Shown in pieces: positions 23,100-34,817 of a DNA stretch of 64,000 nt (the stretch's first letter is position 1; the number at the start of each line of letters is the position of its first letter). Source of the stretch: Triticum aestivum (taxonomy: Eukaryota > Streptophyta > Magnoliopsida > Poales > Poaceae); contig NC_057808.1 in assembly GCF_018294505.1 (NCBI RefSeq), positions 224,871,684 through 224,935,683 of the forward strand, read 5' to 3'. The notes under the pieces were generated by a model. The model saw only the letters and a list, made by a program, of their open reading frames with translations, was not told the origin of the DNA and did not search any database. The position numbers and the translations under genes were made by a program.

Positions 23100-23770
23100 T
23101 ACACGTGGCATCTCAGATCTGGAGACAAGGTGACGTACAACGTCAAGTTCCACAGTCAAGGGGGTCAGGGCGGACGTGACCTCTCACTACGTCCGCCATT
23201 TGAAGCGGCACGCCGGCCCAGGGCGCCGCCCGCTGCACTCCCAGCTGTACCCGCCTCCTCGCCACATTCAAAAACCTACATTTACCAGTATGTATACACG
23301 TGCAAGGCACGTCTTAATATAACAGAGTGATTTTGGTAAAAGGGAGAAGAAGTAATAGATGTGCTAATAGATTCAAAGAAAAAGAAATTATAGTGATGTA
23401 TAAATGCTGATATTAGTTCAATATTGTAAAAGCGGGAAGTAGTATTCATGCCATAAAACTGTACGTTCATTTAACAAGAACTGCACGTTGCTTCACTTTT
23501 TCCACGTGTTCTTTTTTTTGAGAAATATCCACATTCTCCTACTAAACCATCTCGACTGGGCTCAATCAATCCATCTGGTGGTCATGTGGCAACACAGCCC
23601 ATTGGAGCTAGTTACGGGCTTCTTTTTTATAAAAAGGGTACATGATTGTTCTAGAACACATGTGAGGTAGCAGCAATGTACTGTTCATGCGAATCCTACT
23701 GATATTGGCCATTGGATCTAGAAGATCAACGGTTATGATTGATGTTCTTAGTCCTACTTAAAATTGGTAC
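23100..23770. other. Intergenic, no gene seen
   Basis: It contains a GC-rich patch (23150-23270) and, at 23290, the phrase CACGTGCAAGGCACGT. Otherwise AT-rich sequence without a supported feature. Confidence 0.5.
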
Positions 23771-23772
23771 AC

Positions 23773-23780
23773 TATATATA
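23773..23780 (+). promoter_or_regulatory. TATA-like box
   Basis: ACTATATATAGAGAAATAG followed by an (AGA)n leader, about 70 bp before an ATG at 23841. It would serve the region 23829-24487. Confidence 0.4.
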
Positions 23781-23828
23781 GAGAAATAGAAGAATAGAAG
23801 AAGAAGAAGAAGATAGTATAGATATAGA

Positions 23829-24487
23829 AACCCGCGTGGAATGCAAGAAACCAACTCCGTCCACACACGTCCGTTCAGGAGAAGGACGCCGACCAAGCTC
23901 CTCCTTCCACCATTTTGTCCACTCTTTCGGCGGCATCCGACGAGCAGGAAGAGCAGTTCTCCAGCATAAAATCCATCTGGGTGGCCCGCCGAGCCCGGCA
24001 GCTCGCTTCTCCACCTACCTTGCCTAGCCCGTCAGAGGCAGTTGCCGCACTAAGCCAGCGCGTGGTTCCGCAGCTAGCCTCTCCAATACAGCTCGAGGAA
24101 GTGTGCCGACTTGCTCCACGTCGGCTTGTTGGGGAGCATGGTGGCACGGGCATCATCACTGCCCTCGACGTCGCCGCGTCGTACAGCGCCTCCAGTGTCT
24201 GCCACTGCGCCATCCGCCGTCGACGCGCGCGTAACCATGACATGCAGGCAGAGAAAGAAGCCGCCGCGGATGTCGACAAGGTGATGCGGCTACGCGGATG
24301 TGGACGAGGTGACGGGCAGCACGTCCCCGCCCACCACCATCATCGAGGAAAAGTAGAACATGGGAGGCCGCCACCGATTGTATCCCATGAAGGCCACCAC
24401 CGAGGCGACGCTGGCGAATACAGCCGGTGTCTTGCTCGATTCTTCTTCTGTCGGATGCTGGAGGAGGACAAAGAGATCGTGCAGTGA
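23829..24487 (+). pseudogene. Unrecognised GC-rich coding-like region, probably decayed
   Basis: A plus-strand frame is open from about 23829 to TGA 24485-24487 (QEKDADQAPPSTILSTLSAA, then IWVARRARQLASPP, then DADKVMRLRG-like text) but has no ATG. The ATG at 23841 is in another frame and stops after about 42 codons. A minus-strand frame over 23875-24279 is also open, as is common in GC-rich DNA. The upstream TATA-like box favours the plus strand. No family recognised. Confidence 0.3.
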
Positions 24488-24499
24488 CCATTTAGATTA

Positions 24500-24900
24500 G
24501 GTATTTTAATTATACCAGGCTGGTTGTAATAGGAGTATTATAGGTAGTATCATGCACACCAACTACTCCCTCCATTCCTAAATATAGGAGTATTATAAGA
24601 GCATGGTCAATAGTATAACCAGCTGATGGCTACATGACACTGCCACGTCATGTATAGCCAACCTTGTAGCCTTCAAGTATAATACTCTCTCCGTCTAGGT
24701 GTCATCTTACAAAAACCAAATAATCCCAAAATACTTAGACTAGTCATAGTGGGGAGTAACTTAGAGTAGTAACATGCATATGTTACTAGCCTGTTACTAC
24801 CTCCACAGTGGGTAGTAACATATGTGTTGTGTCATGCATCACTTCATTTATTACGTTACCTCCACGCGGCGTAGGCCAATTCCTCTCCAAACACCTAGGG
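24500..24900. repeat. Nested MITE fragments
   Basis: Several partial elements abut here. 24512-24560 and 24600-24680 look like ends of small DNA elements. 24685-24742 (CTCTCTCCGTCTAGGTGT ... AATCCCAAAATACTTAG) matches the reverse complement of the right end of the MITE at 26188-26478. 24743-24830 has the TAGTxxTAGTGGGGAGTAAC and TAACATGCATATGTTACTAG words of another grass MITE. No complete element, no gene. Confidence 0.5.
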
Positions 24901-25189
24901 AGGTGGTTGAACCGAACAAGTATAACTTGTTTCTAGTGGGTACATTGATGTGGCATCAAAAGGGTGTGATAGCTGGCTCTTGCAAAATAATAAACTACCA
25001 CGTTGGCATACATGAGCATTGGGCCCACTTGTCAGCGTGCTGGAGGAGGAAGGAACGCAAGACAAAATGGAGCATGGAAGGGTGCAAATCGATTGGCTCA
25101 CGTGTGATGACCACTGGAGCAATACACTCAGGTACTACGTTAAGAAATTAGTGCAAACACGGCCGGTTATACTGTGAGTAGGTGACCGT

Positions 25190-25745
25190 GCGCTTTGTTC
25201 TTCGCCTCTTCCGAAAGTCGAACAATGATGATGATACTACAGTCGATAGTGTGCTACCAGTAAGCAAAGCTTCTCCTCGTTTGCGAGTAGACCGGACACA
25301 TCAAAAGTAGTGCATTGGTCTCCAAAAAGGGTTGACCATGTCCATGGCTACCATCCCGTGCTCCGTCATTCACTGTGTGCTTCTCGTCGTTCTACGAGTT
25401 GACGGGACACATCAAATTTAATACGTATTTAGTACTCTCCAAAAAGGGCCGACCATGTCCAAGGCTACCATCCCGTGCTTCGTCATTGAGTACGTGCACT
25501 ATGCACGTGCCATCGAGGAGGAAAAATATTACGTAGTACTAGGTGCCATACGTAAAGCACGACTCACTTACGCACTGCTTATCTCCATTTTCTTGCATGA
25601 CACGTGCACCTTGACGCTAGATGTCCCGCGTGTTGGCAAAAGGATGAACAAAGCTCATGTCAAAAAAATAGTGGAAGAACATAGATTCCCGACGACTAAG
25701 AAGGATCAAGGAACCTCGTGGTGGAGCGTCTGCACTCATAATATT
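25190..25745. repeat. Duplicated non-coding block D, copy 2
   Basis: Collinear with 21545-22140. Within it the phrase AAAAAGGGxxGACCATGTCC ... CCCGTGCTxCGTCATT occurs twice (25320-25370 and 25440-25490), so this copy also holds a short internal tandem duplication of about 120 bp. No conserved frame. Confidence 0.6.
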
Positions 25746-26187
25746 TTATATTATTTAGCGATATAAAATCAACCAATCATCTCCACAGTAGACCGGAAGA
25801 GTATGAAACACGGCAGCCCAGTGTAGTTACATCATACTGTACGTGGCCAACCCACGCTATCACCATATTTCTTGGCCTCCGTGCGACACCTAGCTCTAGT
25901 AATCCACCAGCCCGTATCACTTCTCACTCCTCGTCTCTCTTAAAGTGCGGCGGGCTGGCGTTTTTGCCGTCTATTGAGGTCGGTTAACTCATCACATGTT
26001 AGCGACATGCCAAGAGCATTCTAAAAAAATTATTGTACTCTATTGTTATGCCAAGAAGAGGAAGCGCTTTGACCGACGGACCAAACGAGACAGGCGTGTC
26101 GTGCCGTGAGTGGGTCCAGTTTCTCGTTTTGAACTTGTTTGGTGTAGTAGTAACACTTGGTTTTTACTATTGGTAAGATTTTATATA
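25746..26187. other. Intergenic, no feature seen
   Basis: Unremarkable sequence without repeats or frames I can support. Confidence 0.5.
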
Positions 26188-26478
26188 CTCCCTCCGTCCA
26201 GTGAATAAGTCATCTTAGATTGTGCACCGTGACCAAGGAAGAGGGGAAGACGAGAGAAATTAATATTTATTTGCTAATTAATAGCATTGCATGCAATGAA
26301 CTAACCATTGCATGTCGTGTTTGGTAGTCTTAAGTCATTGAAAACATGCACGCCCCACATCTCTTATTGGTGGATAAGTCAAGAAACAAGAAACGAGGTG
26401 GGAGTTAATGCACCGCGCCTAAGTATTTTGGGATTATTTGGTTTACGTAAGGTGACTTATACACCTAGACGGAGGGAG
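26188..26478. mobile_element. Stowaway-type MITE, 291 bp
   Basis: Left end CTCCCTCCGTCCAGTGAATA, right end (reverse complement) CTCCCTCCGTCTAGGTGTAT, with TA at 26186-26187 and 26479-26480. No coding capacity. A fragment of the same family lies at 24685-24742. Confidence 0.85.
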
Positions 26479-26480
26479 TA

Positions 26481-26690
26481 GGGCCTAATGTATTATTCGA
26501 GGATGCCTTTGACTATTGATAAGATTTTTTATAATTTGAAAATTATATTATTCGAAGATCCTTTCACGTTCCGTTTTCAAAAAGAAAAAAAGATCCTTTC
26601 ATGTACGAATTTGACTGTATGCTTTGAGCAACTTGCATGTCCTATACTGCTCCTATTTGGATACTCTAACTTAGCTAGAGGTTAGACTAA
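26481..26690. repeat. Truncated MITE related to 30534-30773
   Basis: It begins GGGCCTAATGTATTATTCG directly after the previous MITE and shares GATGCCTTTGACTATTGA-type, GATCCTTTCATG-type and ACTTGCATGTC phrases with the complete element at 30534-30773. Both terminal repeats are missing. Confidence 0.55.
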
Positions 26691-26819
26691 CTCATGACTA
26701 ACCCTGAACTAACTGTAGCCAAAGAGGTGTTTCGGTGACAGGGTTAGATTGATAATAAATGCACTTGATGGAGAGACAAAAGTGATTTTTCAGTGGGCCC
26801 AAGGAGGTACTTACTGTGG

Positions 26820-27090
26820 GAAAGGTGAAGTGATGGTTGCTTCGCCCGAGCAACTTATTACTCTGGGAATATGGGAGTACCAGCGGATTCAAGGAACAGA
26901 GAAATGATGGCTGCTTCGTCCGAGCAACTTACTGTGGTGAAGGTGGGGCTCTGTGATTTGACTGCTCACTAGTCATTACTAATGCGGCGCAATGACCAGG
27001 GTGAATCTTTCCCTGCAGTTGTGCACTCAATATTGCTGCACGGCAGGTGGAGCCGGATGAAGGATGTCCCACATGTCGGCGAAACTAAGT
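26820..27090. repeat. Dispersed block E, copy 1
   Basis: Phrases ATGATGGxTGCTTCGTCCG, GGTGGGGCTxTGTGATTT and CACATGTCGGC recur in order at 51478-51670 and, diverged, at 52195-52390. Non-coding. Confidence 0.5.
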
Positions 27091-27289
27091 TGAATTGTTT
27101 CTGGCATTGCTATCAATCCTTCAGGATTTGTTTATATGTACGCATAATTTTAATGAAATTGTACTGTGATCATATGAAGGTTTCAAATTTGGTTCCTGCA
27201 GGAAAAGAAAAGGTTTCAACTTAGGATTCATGTGTCCTATTGCCTCAAGATTATCTCATTACAACATTCCATCAAATACAAATGAAACT

Positions 27290-28450
27290 ACCATGGATCC
27301 TAATGCATCTCAATGGTTCGCAGATCAGTGCCAATATTCACATCACAACTGAAGACAAAGTTGTGAGAAGGTGTACAAATAAAGAAAAATATATAATTGA
27401 TCGATGCTATTCGTAGGCATGGGTCCATTTCCTGGGCACAGTGTTCATTGCTTGGCAGCTAGTTTGACCCAGCACTGTAGCCAAAAAGGGGGTGTACGGA
27501 GGACACCACAATCCGATCAGTGCGTGCAGCTCCACTAAAATCGAACTGACCATCCCTGTTTGCAAAGATATCCAACCAGTGTGATTACAATAATAGTGGA
27601 ACTAGATGATGAAACATAACACACACAAATAGAAGCCGATCACCCCTGCGATCTCTCTTTAGGACTAACTACTTGTTGGAGAAGATTAGGCACGGAGTTG
27701 GATGAGGAGGATAGCAAAACCAATCTCCCTTTCGGCAGTCCCACAGAAATGTAAAAATGTTGCCCGTGTGACATTTTGGCGGAACTGCACAAAACGCTCT
27801 TAAGAAAAAAAGTGATTTGTGCAGTTCACCAAAAGGTCGCAATAGCAACGAGGTGAAATGGATAGCCCTGTTTGCAAAAAGACGTAGAAAGGAAACAATT
27901 ACTGGCGAATAACACGAGTTGAACACACATACGCCGACAAAAAAGAAGCATATTCCATGTAATAAGGGAAAGATAGCAGCATGGTGGTTTATCAAAAATG
28001 CTTTGAGGACGAGATTGCAAGATGGAAAGTACGCTGGCCGAGATATGTTTTAAGCAAACAACTAAAGAAGATCCACATGCAGCAACGTGGGAAGATGGGC
28101 AGTGGAGCAAGGCCGGAGGAAGTTGTACCTGAGGGTCGTCGGGATGTTACTAGGAGGGGGCCAGCGGCCGGGATCTACCCATACTGCGGCAACGAGCAAG
28201 TGGCGAAGGCCCTACCGTGCCAGAGCTTGGTCAGAGAAAACGGCAGGTACCGCAGATCGGCACGTGCTGCCTCAACGTCGTCGAATGGAGAAACGATGCA
28301 CATCCTCCCTTTTTGCCGGCGGACGGGATGCGACCGGATCACTGACCAACGGTGAGAGAGAGAGGCCACCGCCCCCTTGTGTGAGATGGTGTGACGAGAG
28401 ACAAACCCCGGTAGGCAGGCTCCGTTGTATATGGTGGAGCAGATTTTTCC
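27290..28450 (-). repeat. Triplicated block T, copy 2 (both ends present)
   Basis: The 3' part (27350-27560) carries AAGTTGTGAGAAGGTGTACA. The 5' part (28090-28440) matches 48980-49300, including the minus-strand splice-donor-like CGACGACCCTCAG|GTACAAC at 28128/28129. A minus-strand transcription unit is plausible, but no frame is conserved with the copy at 47.3-49.4 kb. Confidence 0.4.
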
Positions 28451-28479
28451 ATTTTCCCACGGCAATCGTTTGTTATTCT

Positions 28480-28760
28480 GTACTACGCGCCATTGAGGAG
28501 GAATATATAAATTTATTTAATACTAACGCGTCAAGTCGAACTTTGTTCCGTCTAGGCGTGGTACCCGACCCTCCTTCGAGTAAACAACCGCTACACGCGT
28601 CAAATTATCACGTGGGCCGCCTTTTCGTACATAAACGTACTCCACCGTGTACCCGCGCGGGTGTGGCCAGGAACGATACGTGAGTACGTGCGTCCTACGT
28701 GCACCTCTTCTTTAGGTGCAGGTACGTACGTGGGTGGGTGTGAGAGAGATGGTTTGTGCG
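28480..28760. repeat. Duplicated promoter-like block with a G-box
   Basis: It matches 53380-53625: shared TCAAATTAxCACGTGGGC, GCCTTTTCGTACA and TCCACCGTGTACCCGCGCGG. The palindrome CACGTG (G-box) is retained in both. No gene is attached in either place. Confidence 0.5.
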
Positions 28761-29950
28761 AAACCGAGGCAATGTGTCGATGATATCTCAAACAAAAATA
28801 CGTAACATATGCAATGTGTGTGAAACAGAGTCATGGATATATCATGTATAGAGGGAGCGATCCACGAGAAGAGAGTGGAGTGATCATGGGCGTGAGATAT
28901 CGATAGAATAAAAAATAGGGATGAAGTGTGTGGCTGCGTGATCGATAAAGAGTGCCATCGAATTTGTGTTTGCCCACGTCAAAGATACAGGGCGGCTGGC
29001 CTACTGGAATTTGAGAGGGCAGAGGTGCAGTTTTTCTCTGTGTTATGGATACCTACCTACAACGTTCGACTATCAGTGGGGGGAAGGGGGCAGAGACCTA
29101 ACTATAGAGAGGTAGATGGACTAGTATATGTGTGGAGAAGGAGAGAGACCTAGCTATGTATAGAGGGAGATCGATGGGCATCCATGGACATGTGTCGCAG
29201 AGGAATAAGGTTGGGGGAAAGACAAAGGTAGAGTGTCGGAGGGTTGGTGGTGGAGTGGCGTCTCACAAATGGTGGGAGAGGCCTGCTGGACAAACGGAGG
29301 GTACGAGTGCAATATGAATAAGAGAGGGCGGGGATGTCTGTCTGTCTATGCACGTGCGTGTGAGAGACGGGTCGGGAGGTATGCAAGGATTATGAGGGGA
29401 GACGATATGGTTGTGATAAGCATACGTAACTACATAGGAAGACCAACTGTCGTGTGTCCGAGAAAGGGAGAGACATAACTAGTGAGGTAAGTCTATCGGT
29501 GCATGGGGAAAAAGAATTATAGTTGACCTAGCTATATGTAGGGAGATCAGTACGTATACATGCATGCATGTGTTAGAAGCAAATAAGGTCCGGAGAGACA
29601 GACAAGGGGAGAGGGGTGCAGCTAGGAGGTGGTGCGAGAGGCCTACTATGTCGAGGGGGAAGGAGTGTGCGAGTATGAGATCGATGAAAAGAGGGGCGGG
29701 AGTGTGCACCTGCGTGGAACCGTATTGGACATAGGGGGCATGGACGGTGAGAAGAGAAGAGGGGAAGTATGTGTTTGTGGTAGGCACACTTGGCTAGAGA
29801 GGTATATCGACCGGTGTGTGCTGCAAAGAAGGAGTCGGGGGGGCTACACACACCGCGGGTGAACGACCTAAAGAGAAATAACGAACATGCGCAATGGAGT
29901 GGACGCTGAGGGAGGGCGAGAGGGGGGCGGGCGTGTGCATGCACGATAGA
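28761..29950. repeat. GA-rich degenerate tandem repeat
   Basis: At least two imperfect units of about 370-390 bp (about 29095-29460 and 29470-29860) share the order GACCTAGCTAT, AGGGAGATC, CATGTGT, AATAAGG, GGAGAG, GTGGGAGAGGCCTxCT and GAGGGCGGG-like words. CT-rich frames on the minus strand are composition effects. A related GA-rich block precedes locus C at 56470-56840. Confidence 0.5.
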
Positions 29951-30533
29951 AAATTAGCGCTAGCTAGCTACAAAGAGAAGAGGACTGTGAAGGTGTTAAA
30001 GACGAACATCGATCATAATTCATTATAAAAAAGTGGATACGGATACTTGAAGAAGATATCATAATGTAGAACATTGATTATAATTTGGGCTAATGTGTGG
30101 CTTTTGCAGCTCAGGGCTAAATACTTGTCATAATGTAGGGGGCGGGGCACTATACTTTGTGTGATAAACACGGTGTACGTATGGAACATGGTTTAGATTA
30201 TGAATATCTAGTTAGTACATCAAATGTACTATTATTTGGAATCAACATCAAGTATATTCAAAAAATTGAATTCGAGTTCATATAGTACACATAGTTCATA
30301 TCTATCTCTATAGTAATCATGTGGTGTGTTGTTAAGGTAATACACGAATGATGGTTGAAGTTGGCAACAATCATGATTGTAGATTCTTATTGAAATAGAG
30401 AAACGAATTCAAATTCAGTTCAAATTGCAGCGGTAGTATAGACATTTGGAATGCACTAAAATGTTGGCATGAGTAGGTTACATGCATTATACAGCCAGCG
30501 AAAAAATTTAATTGGACATAACATGGATCCATA
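29951..30533. other. AT-rich intergenic, no feature seen
   Basis: AT-rich sequence upstream of a MITE; no frames or repeats that I can support. Confidence 0.5.
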
Positions 30534-30773
30534 CTCCGTCCTTCCATCTATATAGGGCCTAATGCGTTTTTAAGACTGCCTTTGACTATTGAGAAGATTA
30601 ATAGTACATGACATGCACAATGTGAAAATTATATCATTGAAAGCTCCTTTCATGCACGAATTTAACGGTGTGCTTTGTGTAAGTTGCATGTCATATATTA
30701 TTGCTCTAATATTTGGTTGGTCAAATTTAGCCTCGAAAAACGCATTAGGTCCTATATAGTTGGAAGGAGGGAG
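30534..30773. mobile_element. Stowaway-type MITE, 240 bp
   Basis: Left end CTCCGTCCTTCCATCTATAT, right end (reverse complement) CTCCCTCCTTCCAACTATAT, with TA at 30532-30533 and 30774-30775. The inverted repeats extend at least 35 bp inward, to GCGTTTTT. Confidence 0.88.
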
Positions 30774-30775
30774 TA

Positions 30776-31351
30776 GCTTCGAATAGCATTTGTATAGTAA
30801 AACGAGACAAGACTCTCTTTTTGTGTGGTGTGAATAGTTTTATTTTTTTATTTTTTTTGTCGTTGAGGGAAGTGTGAATTAATTTGGTACGTACTACAAG
30901 AACAATATTACACGTTAGGCTTGTCCCTAAAATTCAACCCGCGCCTTGTTATATCTCGAAAATTCAGATATCGTGCTCCCAAAACTGGCGCCTTCACAAC
31001 CCGGGCCTTGCTATCCCGAAATTACAACGCGCGCGAAAACTCCCTCCAGCTGCCAAATCCCGACACGCGAAATCCCCCTTCTAACCCTAAGCCGAAAGGG
31101 CCGCTAGTTCAAATCGGTGGGGGTAATTTTGTAACACACCCTACATTTTGGACAAGCGCGACCCTAAGTCATGGTTCTCCCCTCCCATCGCCTCCTTTTC
31201 GCCATTCAAAATCTGCCCGCCATAACCTCTCCGCTCCAGCCGCGAAACCCCACCCTCCTCCGTCTGCCACCTCACCGCTGCCCAGCCGGAGCCACTTCCC
31301 CGACGACATCGTCCACCGCAATAGGTCGACGTCCCTCATCCACCTTCCCGG
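30776..31351 (+). other. 5' region of locus B
   Basis: It moves from T-rich sequence into GC-rich leader-like sequence. The phrase AGCCGCGAAACCCCACCCTC at about 31237 is nearly repeated at about 57989 upstream of locus C. A frame from ATG 31171 is open to 31584 but is out of phase with the exon pattern described for locus B, so I favour the ATG at 31352. Confidence 0.45.
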
Positions 31352-34300
31352 ATGAGGATCCGTCGTCCATCCCATCGTCCTGCTGGTTCAGCCGCCCCGT
31401 CCTCCACCTCCAAGGAGCTGCTCCGACGATCGCCTCGTCTATCGCGGCTGCTCCATCCCCACAGCGCCGCCTTAACCTGCTCCACCAGAACCGCAGCATC
31501 CTCACCGACTCCTCGGACGAAGCCGAGGCCTACTCGGCGCCACCAAAGAGGTTGTACACTCATCACATCGCGCCTTCTCCTTAACTCGACCTCCCGGCGC
31601 CGGCGGTGCTCCATCCCGCACCCCCATGGAGCGGCTACCTCGAAGCCGGTGCCGCGTGCGACATCTCCATGGCGGCTCTCCCCCAGTGCGAGGCCCCTTT
31701 GGCGGCGGCGGCCATACTAGCCGGATCTGCTGTTGCTGCTCCGGCTCTCGCTCGCGTTGCTGCTGCTCCGGCTCTCGCTCGCTCGCTCGCACTGCTGCTA
31801 CTACTGCTCCGGCTCTTGCTCGCTCGCTCGCGCTACTGCTGCTGATCTCCCCTCGCTCGTGCTGCTGCTCTGCTCCGATTTAGCTACACTTCAGTCGACT
31901 AAATCAACTTTTGGGTCAGTCGATTTTAGGGGGTGGGGGGTCTCGCCGGAGTTAAGGAAGAACCACCCGCAGCGGGGAGGGGGGCTCACCGGAGAGGTAC
32001 CCCACTATCTTTCTTAGGGTTCTGGNNNNNNNNNNNNNNNNNNNNNNNNNNNNNNNNNNNNNNNNNNNNNNNNNNNNNNNNNNNNNNNNNNNNNNNNNNN
32101 NNNNNNNNNNNNNNNNNNNNNNNNNNNNNNNNNNNNNNNNNNNNNNNNNNNNNNNNNNNNNNNNNNNNNNNNNNNNNNNNNNNNNNNNNNNNNNNNNNNN
32201 NNNNNNNNNNNNNNNNNNNNNNNNNNNNNNNNNNNNNNNNNNNNNNNNNNNNNNNNNNNNNNNNNNNNNNNNNNNNNNNNNNNNNNNNNNNNNNNNNNNN
32301 NNNNNNNNNNNNNNNNNNNNNNNNNNNNNNNNNNNNNNNNNNNNNNNNNNNNNNNNNNNNNNNNNNNNNNNNNNNNNNNNNNNNNNNNNNNNNNNNNNNN
32401 NNNNNNNNNNNNNNNNNNNNNNNNNNNNNNNNNNNNNNNNNNNNNNNNNNNNNNNNNNNNNNNNNNNNNNNNNNNNNNNNNNNNNNNNNNNNNNNNNNNN
32501 NNNNNNNNNNNNNNNNNNNNNNNNNNNNNNNNNNNNNNNNNNNNNNNNNNNNNNNNNNNNNNNNNNNNNNNCGCGGGGTTCGGCCGTTGGTGGCTGGCGG
32601 GTCAGGGGGGTGCAGGTTGAAGATTAACTGCAGGCCCTCCCTAAACTATCCCATGTGAAGTGCCTCTCTGCTACCATTGCATTCAGTTCCGACAGTAACA
32701 TTGAGATTCCATAGTAAATTTCAGTTTCGACAGTTAAGTTCAGAGTCAACAGTTTTTACCTCATCTGTTGTAGTCAGGTGGTTTTTGGTGATGTAAATTT
32801 TACATCTATCACTTTTTGGTAATGCATTTTACATCATCTACTGGAGATGCTATTAGAATCCCACTTGAGATTAATGATGTCTGTCTTGTGCTGCTTCATC
32901 CTTGACGTCTTATGGCTCACCGGAGCTGCTCCAACAACGGAATGATCCATCACAACAGAGCAGTGCCCTCGACGCCGTCTATAGATTCCTCGGATCTTCC
33001 TCCACACCTCTGACAGCCACCTCTGCCTCAACTTCTTCGGTGACCAACCCAATGGTGTTGAGGTCGACACGGCTACGGCAAAGAGGTTGTACACTTGTCG
33101 CATCACTTATTACTCTACATTCATCTCGACCCATTAGGGCTATTGTGGTTTAACGGAAAACCTAGCAATAGGAAATTTTCCTATGGCACTCTACTATTCA
33201 ATTATTCATGCATTTTGTTGAAAGGAATGGAGCAAAACATCCACCTGGACCTACTTTTCAAAATCCTATGCATGAAAACAAGACCAAGTGCATTAGTGGC
33301 AGAATAACATTCTAACTGTACACGCTTTCATATGGTTTCACTTTATTTTGGCCATGTTTCTTTGCATTCCTCTGCTCTTCCAATTCCTGTGAACCAAACA
33401 CCCAAGTTGACAGAAATCCTGTGTTCACAAATGCTCTGTTTCCCATGTGCATTCCTATCCTATTTCGGTGTTTTTCCATGACCTATCCCTGCGTTTTTAG
33501 AATCATGCAAGCCAAATGAGCCCTTAGAGAATTACTTCAGTTACAGGTAGGTGTCGAAGAAAACTTTGTGTGGTTTGTCCTGCTCCTGCTGCGACGTCGT
33601 CCGCCTCACCTGAGCTGCTCCATCGACAGAAGCATCCACCAAACCAGACATCACGACTCCTGACCATCTTTCGCTGCCTTAGATCTCCTTCCCTGCCGCC
33701 GGCACCCACCGCAATGGCATCACCATCATCGACTCAGCAGATGAACCTGAGGAGTACACGGGTCCACAAGAGAGGTCGCACTCTTTTGTTTCTGCTTATG
33801 TTATGTATTGCTTAATATTACGTGCTACTTTATTGTCCTGTTCACCTCTTAGACTCCAAGTCAGGTCCAAATTGATGTTCAAACTTGAGTTCTAAATTAG
33901 TTGTGGGGCACATATCGAGGCAACAATGAATAGTATCTCTGTCTAATATCTGGTTCACCTAGGGTATGCCTATGTTGTTCATCTTGGGTGGGAAACAAAT
34001 AGTAAAGCAATCATCATCTGTTTTTTATTAAATTAAAGCAATCATCAGCCTGCTATCATTATTTTTTGATCCATCCACTGGTTGTTACCATTACTCTATA
34101 TTTCTGCATGCTCTCCTTACATAATCTCACTATATTTTTTTTGTATGCATGTCAGATATTGTACACAGTCATGCTGAACATGTAGAGAAAAAGAGAAGAG
34201 TTTTGCGCGGCAATACAATGTCATGCAGACATCGGTCCATGGCGGGTTCAATGGCAAACCCTCCCCCCCTCTCCAGATTGTAATCCAGAGGAAGATATAT

Positions 34301-34817
34301 GTTCTGAGGCAGATTCGGATGCAACTGACCACTCCTGTTTACCCCCCAAGGTGTTTGCTCTAACTTGGCATGATGGTGTCAGTCATATCATGCATATGTT
34401 GCCTTGCAGTGCCAACTTTCGACATCATATATGTTATCTGCTTAGTTTAGACATGTTCTGTAATGCCACCTATTTAGTTTCAATATCATATATGGGAATT
34501 ATGCAGTCTCATGTCTTTTAGCCAGCTATAATATATGTGAAATGTGCAATGCCATCCTGTTTAACCAGGCATCATATATTTGAATGATATCTAGCCCATC
34601 CTTTTCTTCATTAAATTTCCATTTGTCGACAATGTTTGTACATTAAACTACTCTTCCTGTGAATCAGCCATTTGAGTGGGTGATGGAAAAATTTGGAGTG
34701 AAAACAAGGCCTTCAGAGCAGACAGTGCTACCTGTCGAAGCAGATCTCTTGCTGGGTCCTGATAGCTCCTCAGAGATGGATTTAGAGGCAGATGACCAGT
34801 CCTATTCCCCCACCGAG
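31352..34817 (+). repeat. Repeated exon cassettes in locus B
   Basis: Two cassette types are repeated. Type 1 encodes an SPELLxxxxxPxxQxS ... LRSTRxxxRG module: exon ends at 31550, 33085 and 33774, all phase 1 before a GT. Type 2 (34156-34350, 34668-34817 and the start of 35248-35737) begins PFEWVMEKFGVKTRPS-like or ends in acidic text, and is followed by an intron starting GTGTxTGCTCTAACTTGGCA. The same intron start occurs in locus C. Confidence 0.6.
32026..32571. other. Assembly gap (546 N)
   Basis: Unsequenced run inside locus B, after GC-rich sequence. Frames crossing it are not supported. Confidence 1.

Noticed and set aside
23875..24491. Minus-strand frames opposite the coding-like region
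   Set aside because: No ATG-supported start with a promoter; the TATA-like box and leader fit the plus strand better.
31171..31584. ATG 31171 frame as the start of locus B
   Set aside because: It ends in phase 2 at the donor, whereas the frame from 31352 ends in phase 1 and reads a TRRHQRG motif like the other cassettes and locus C.
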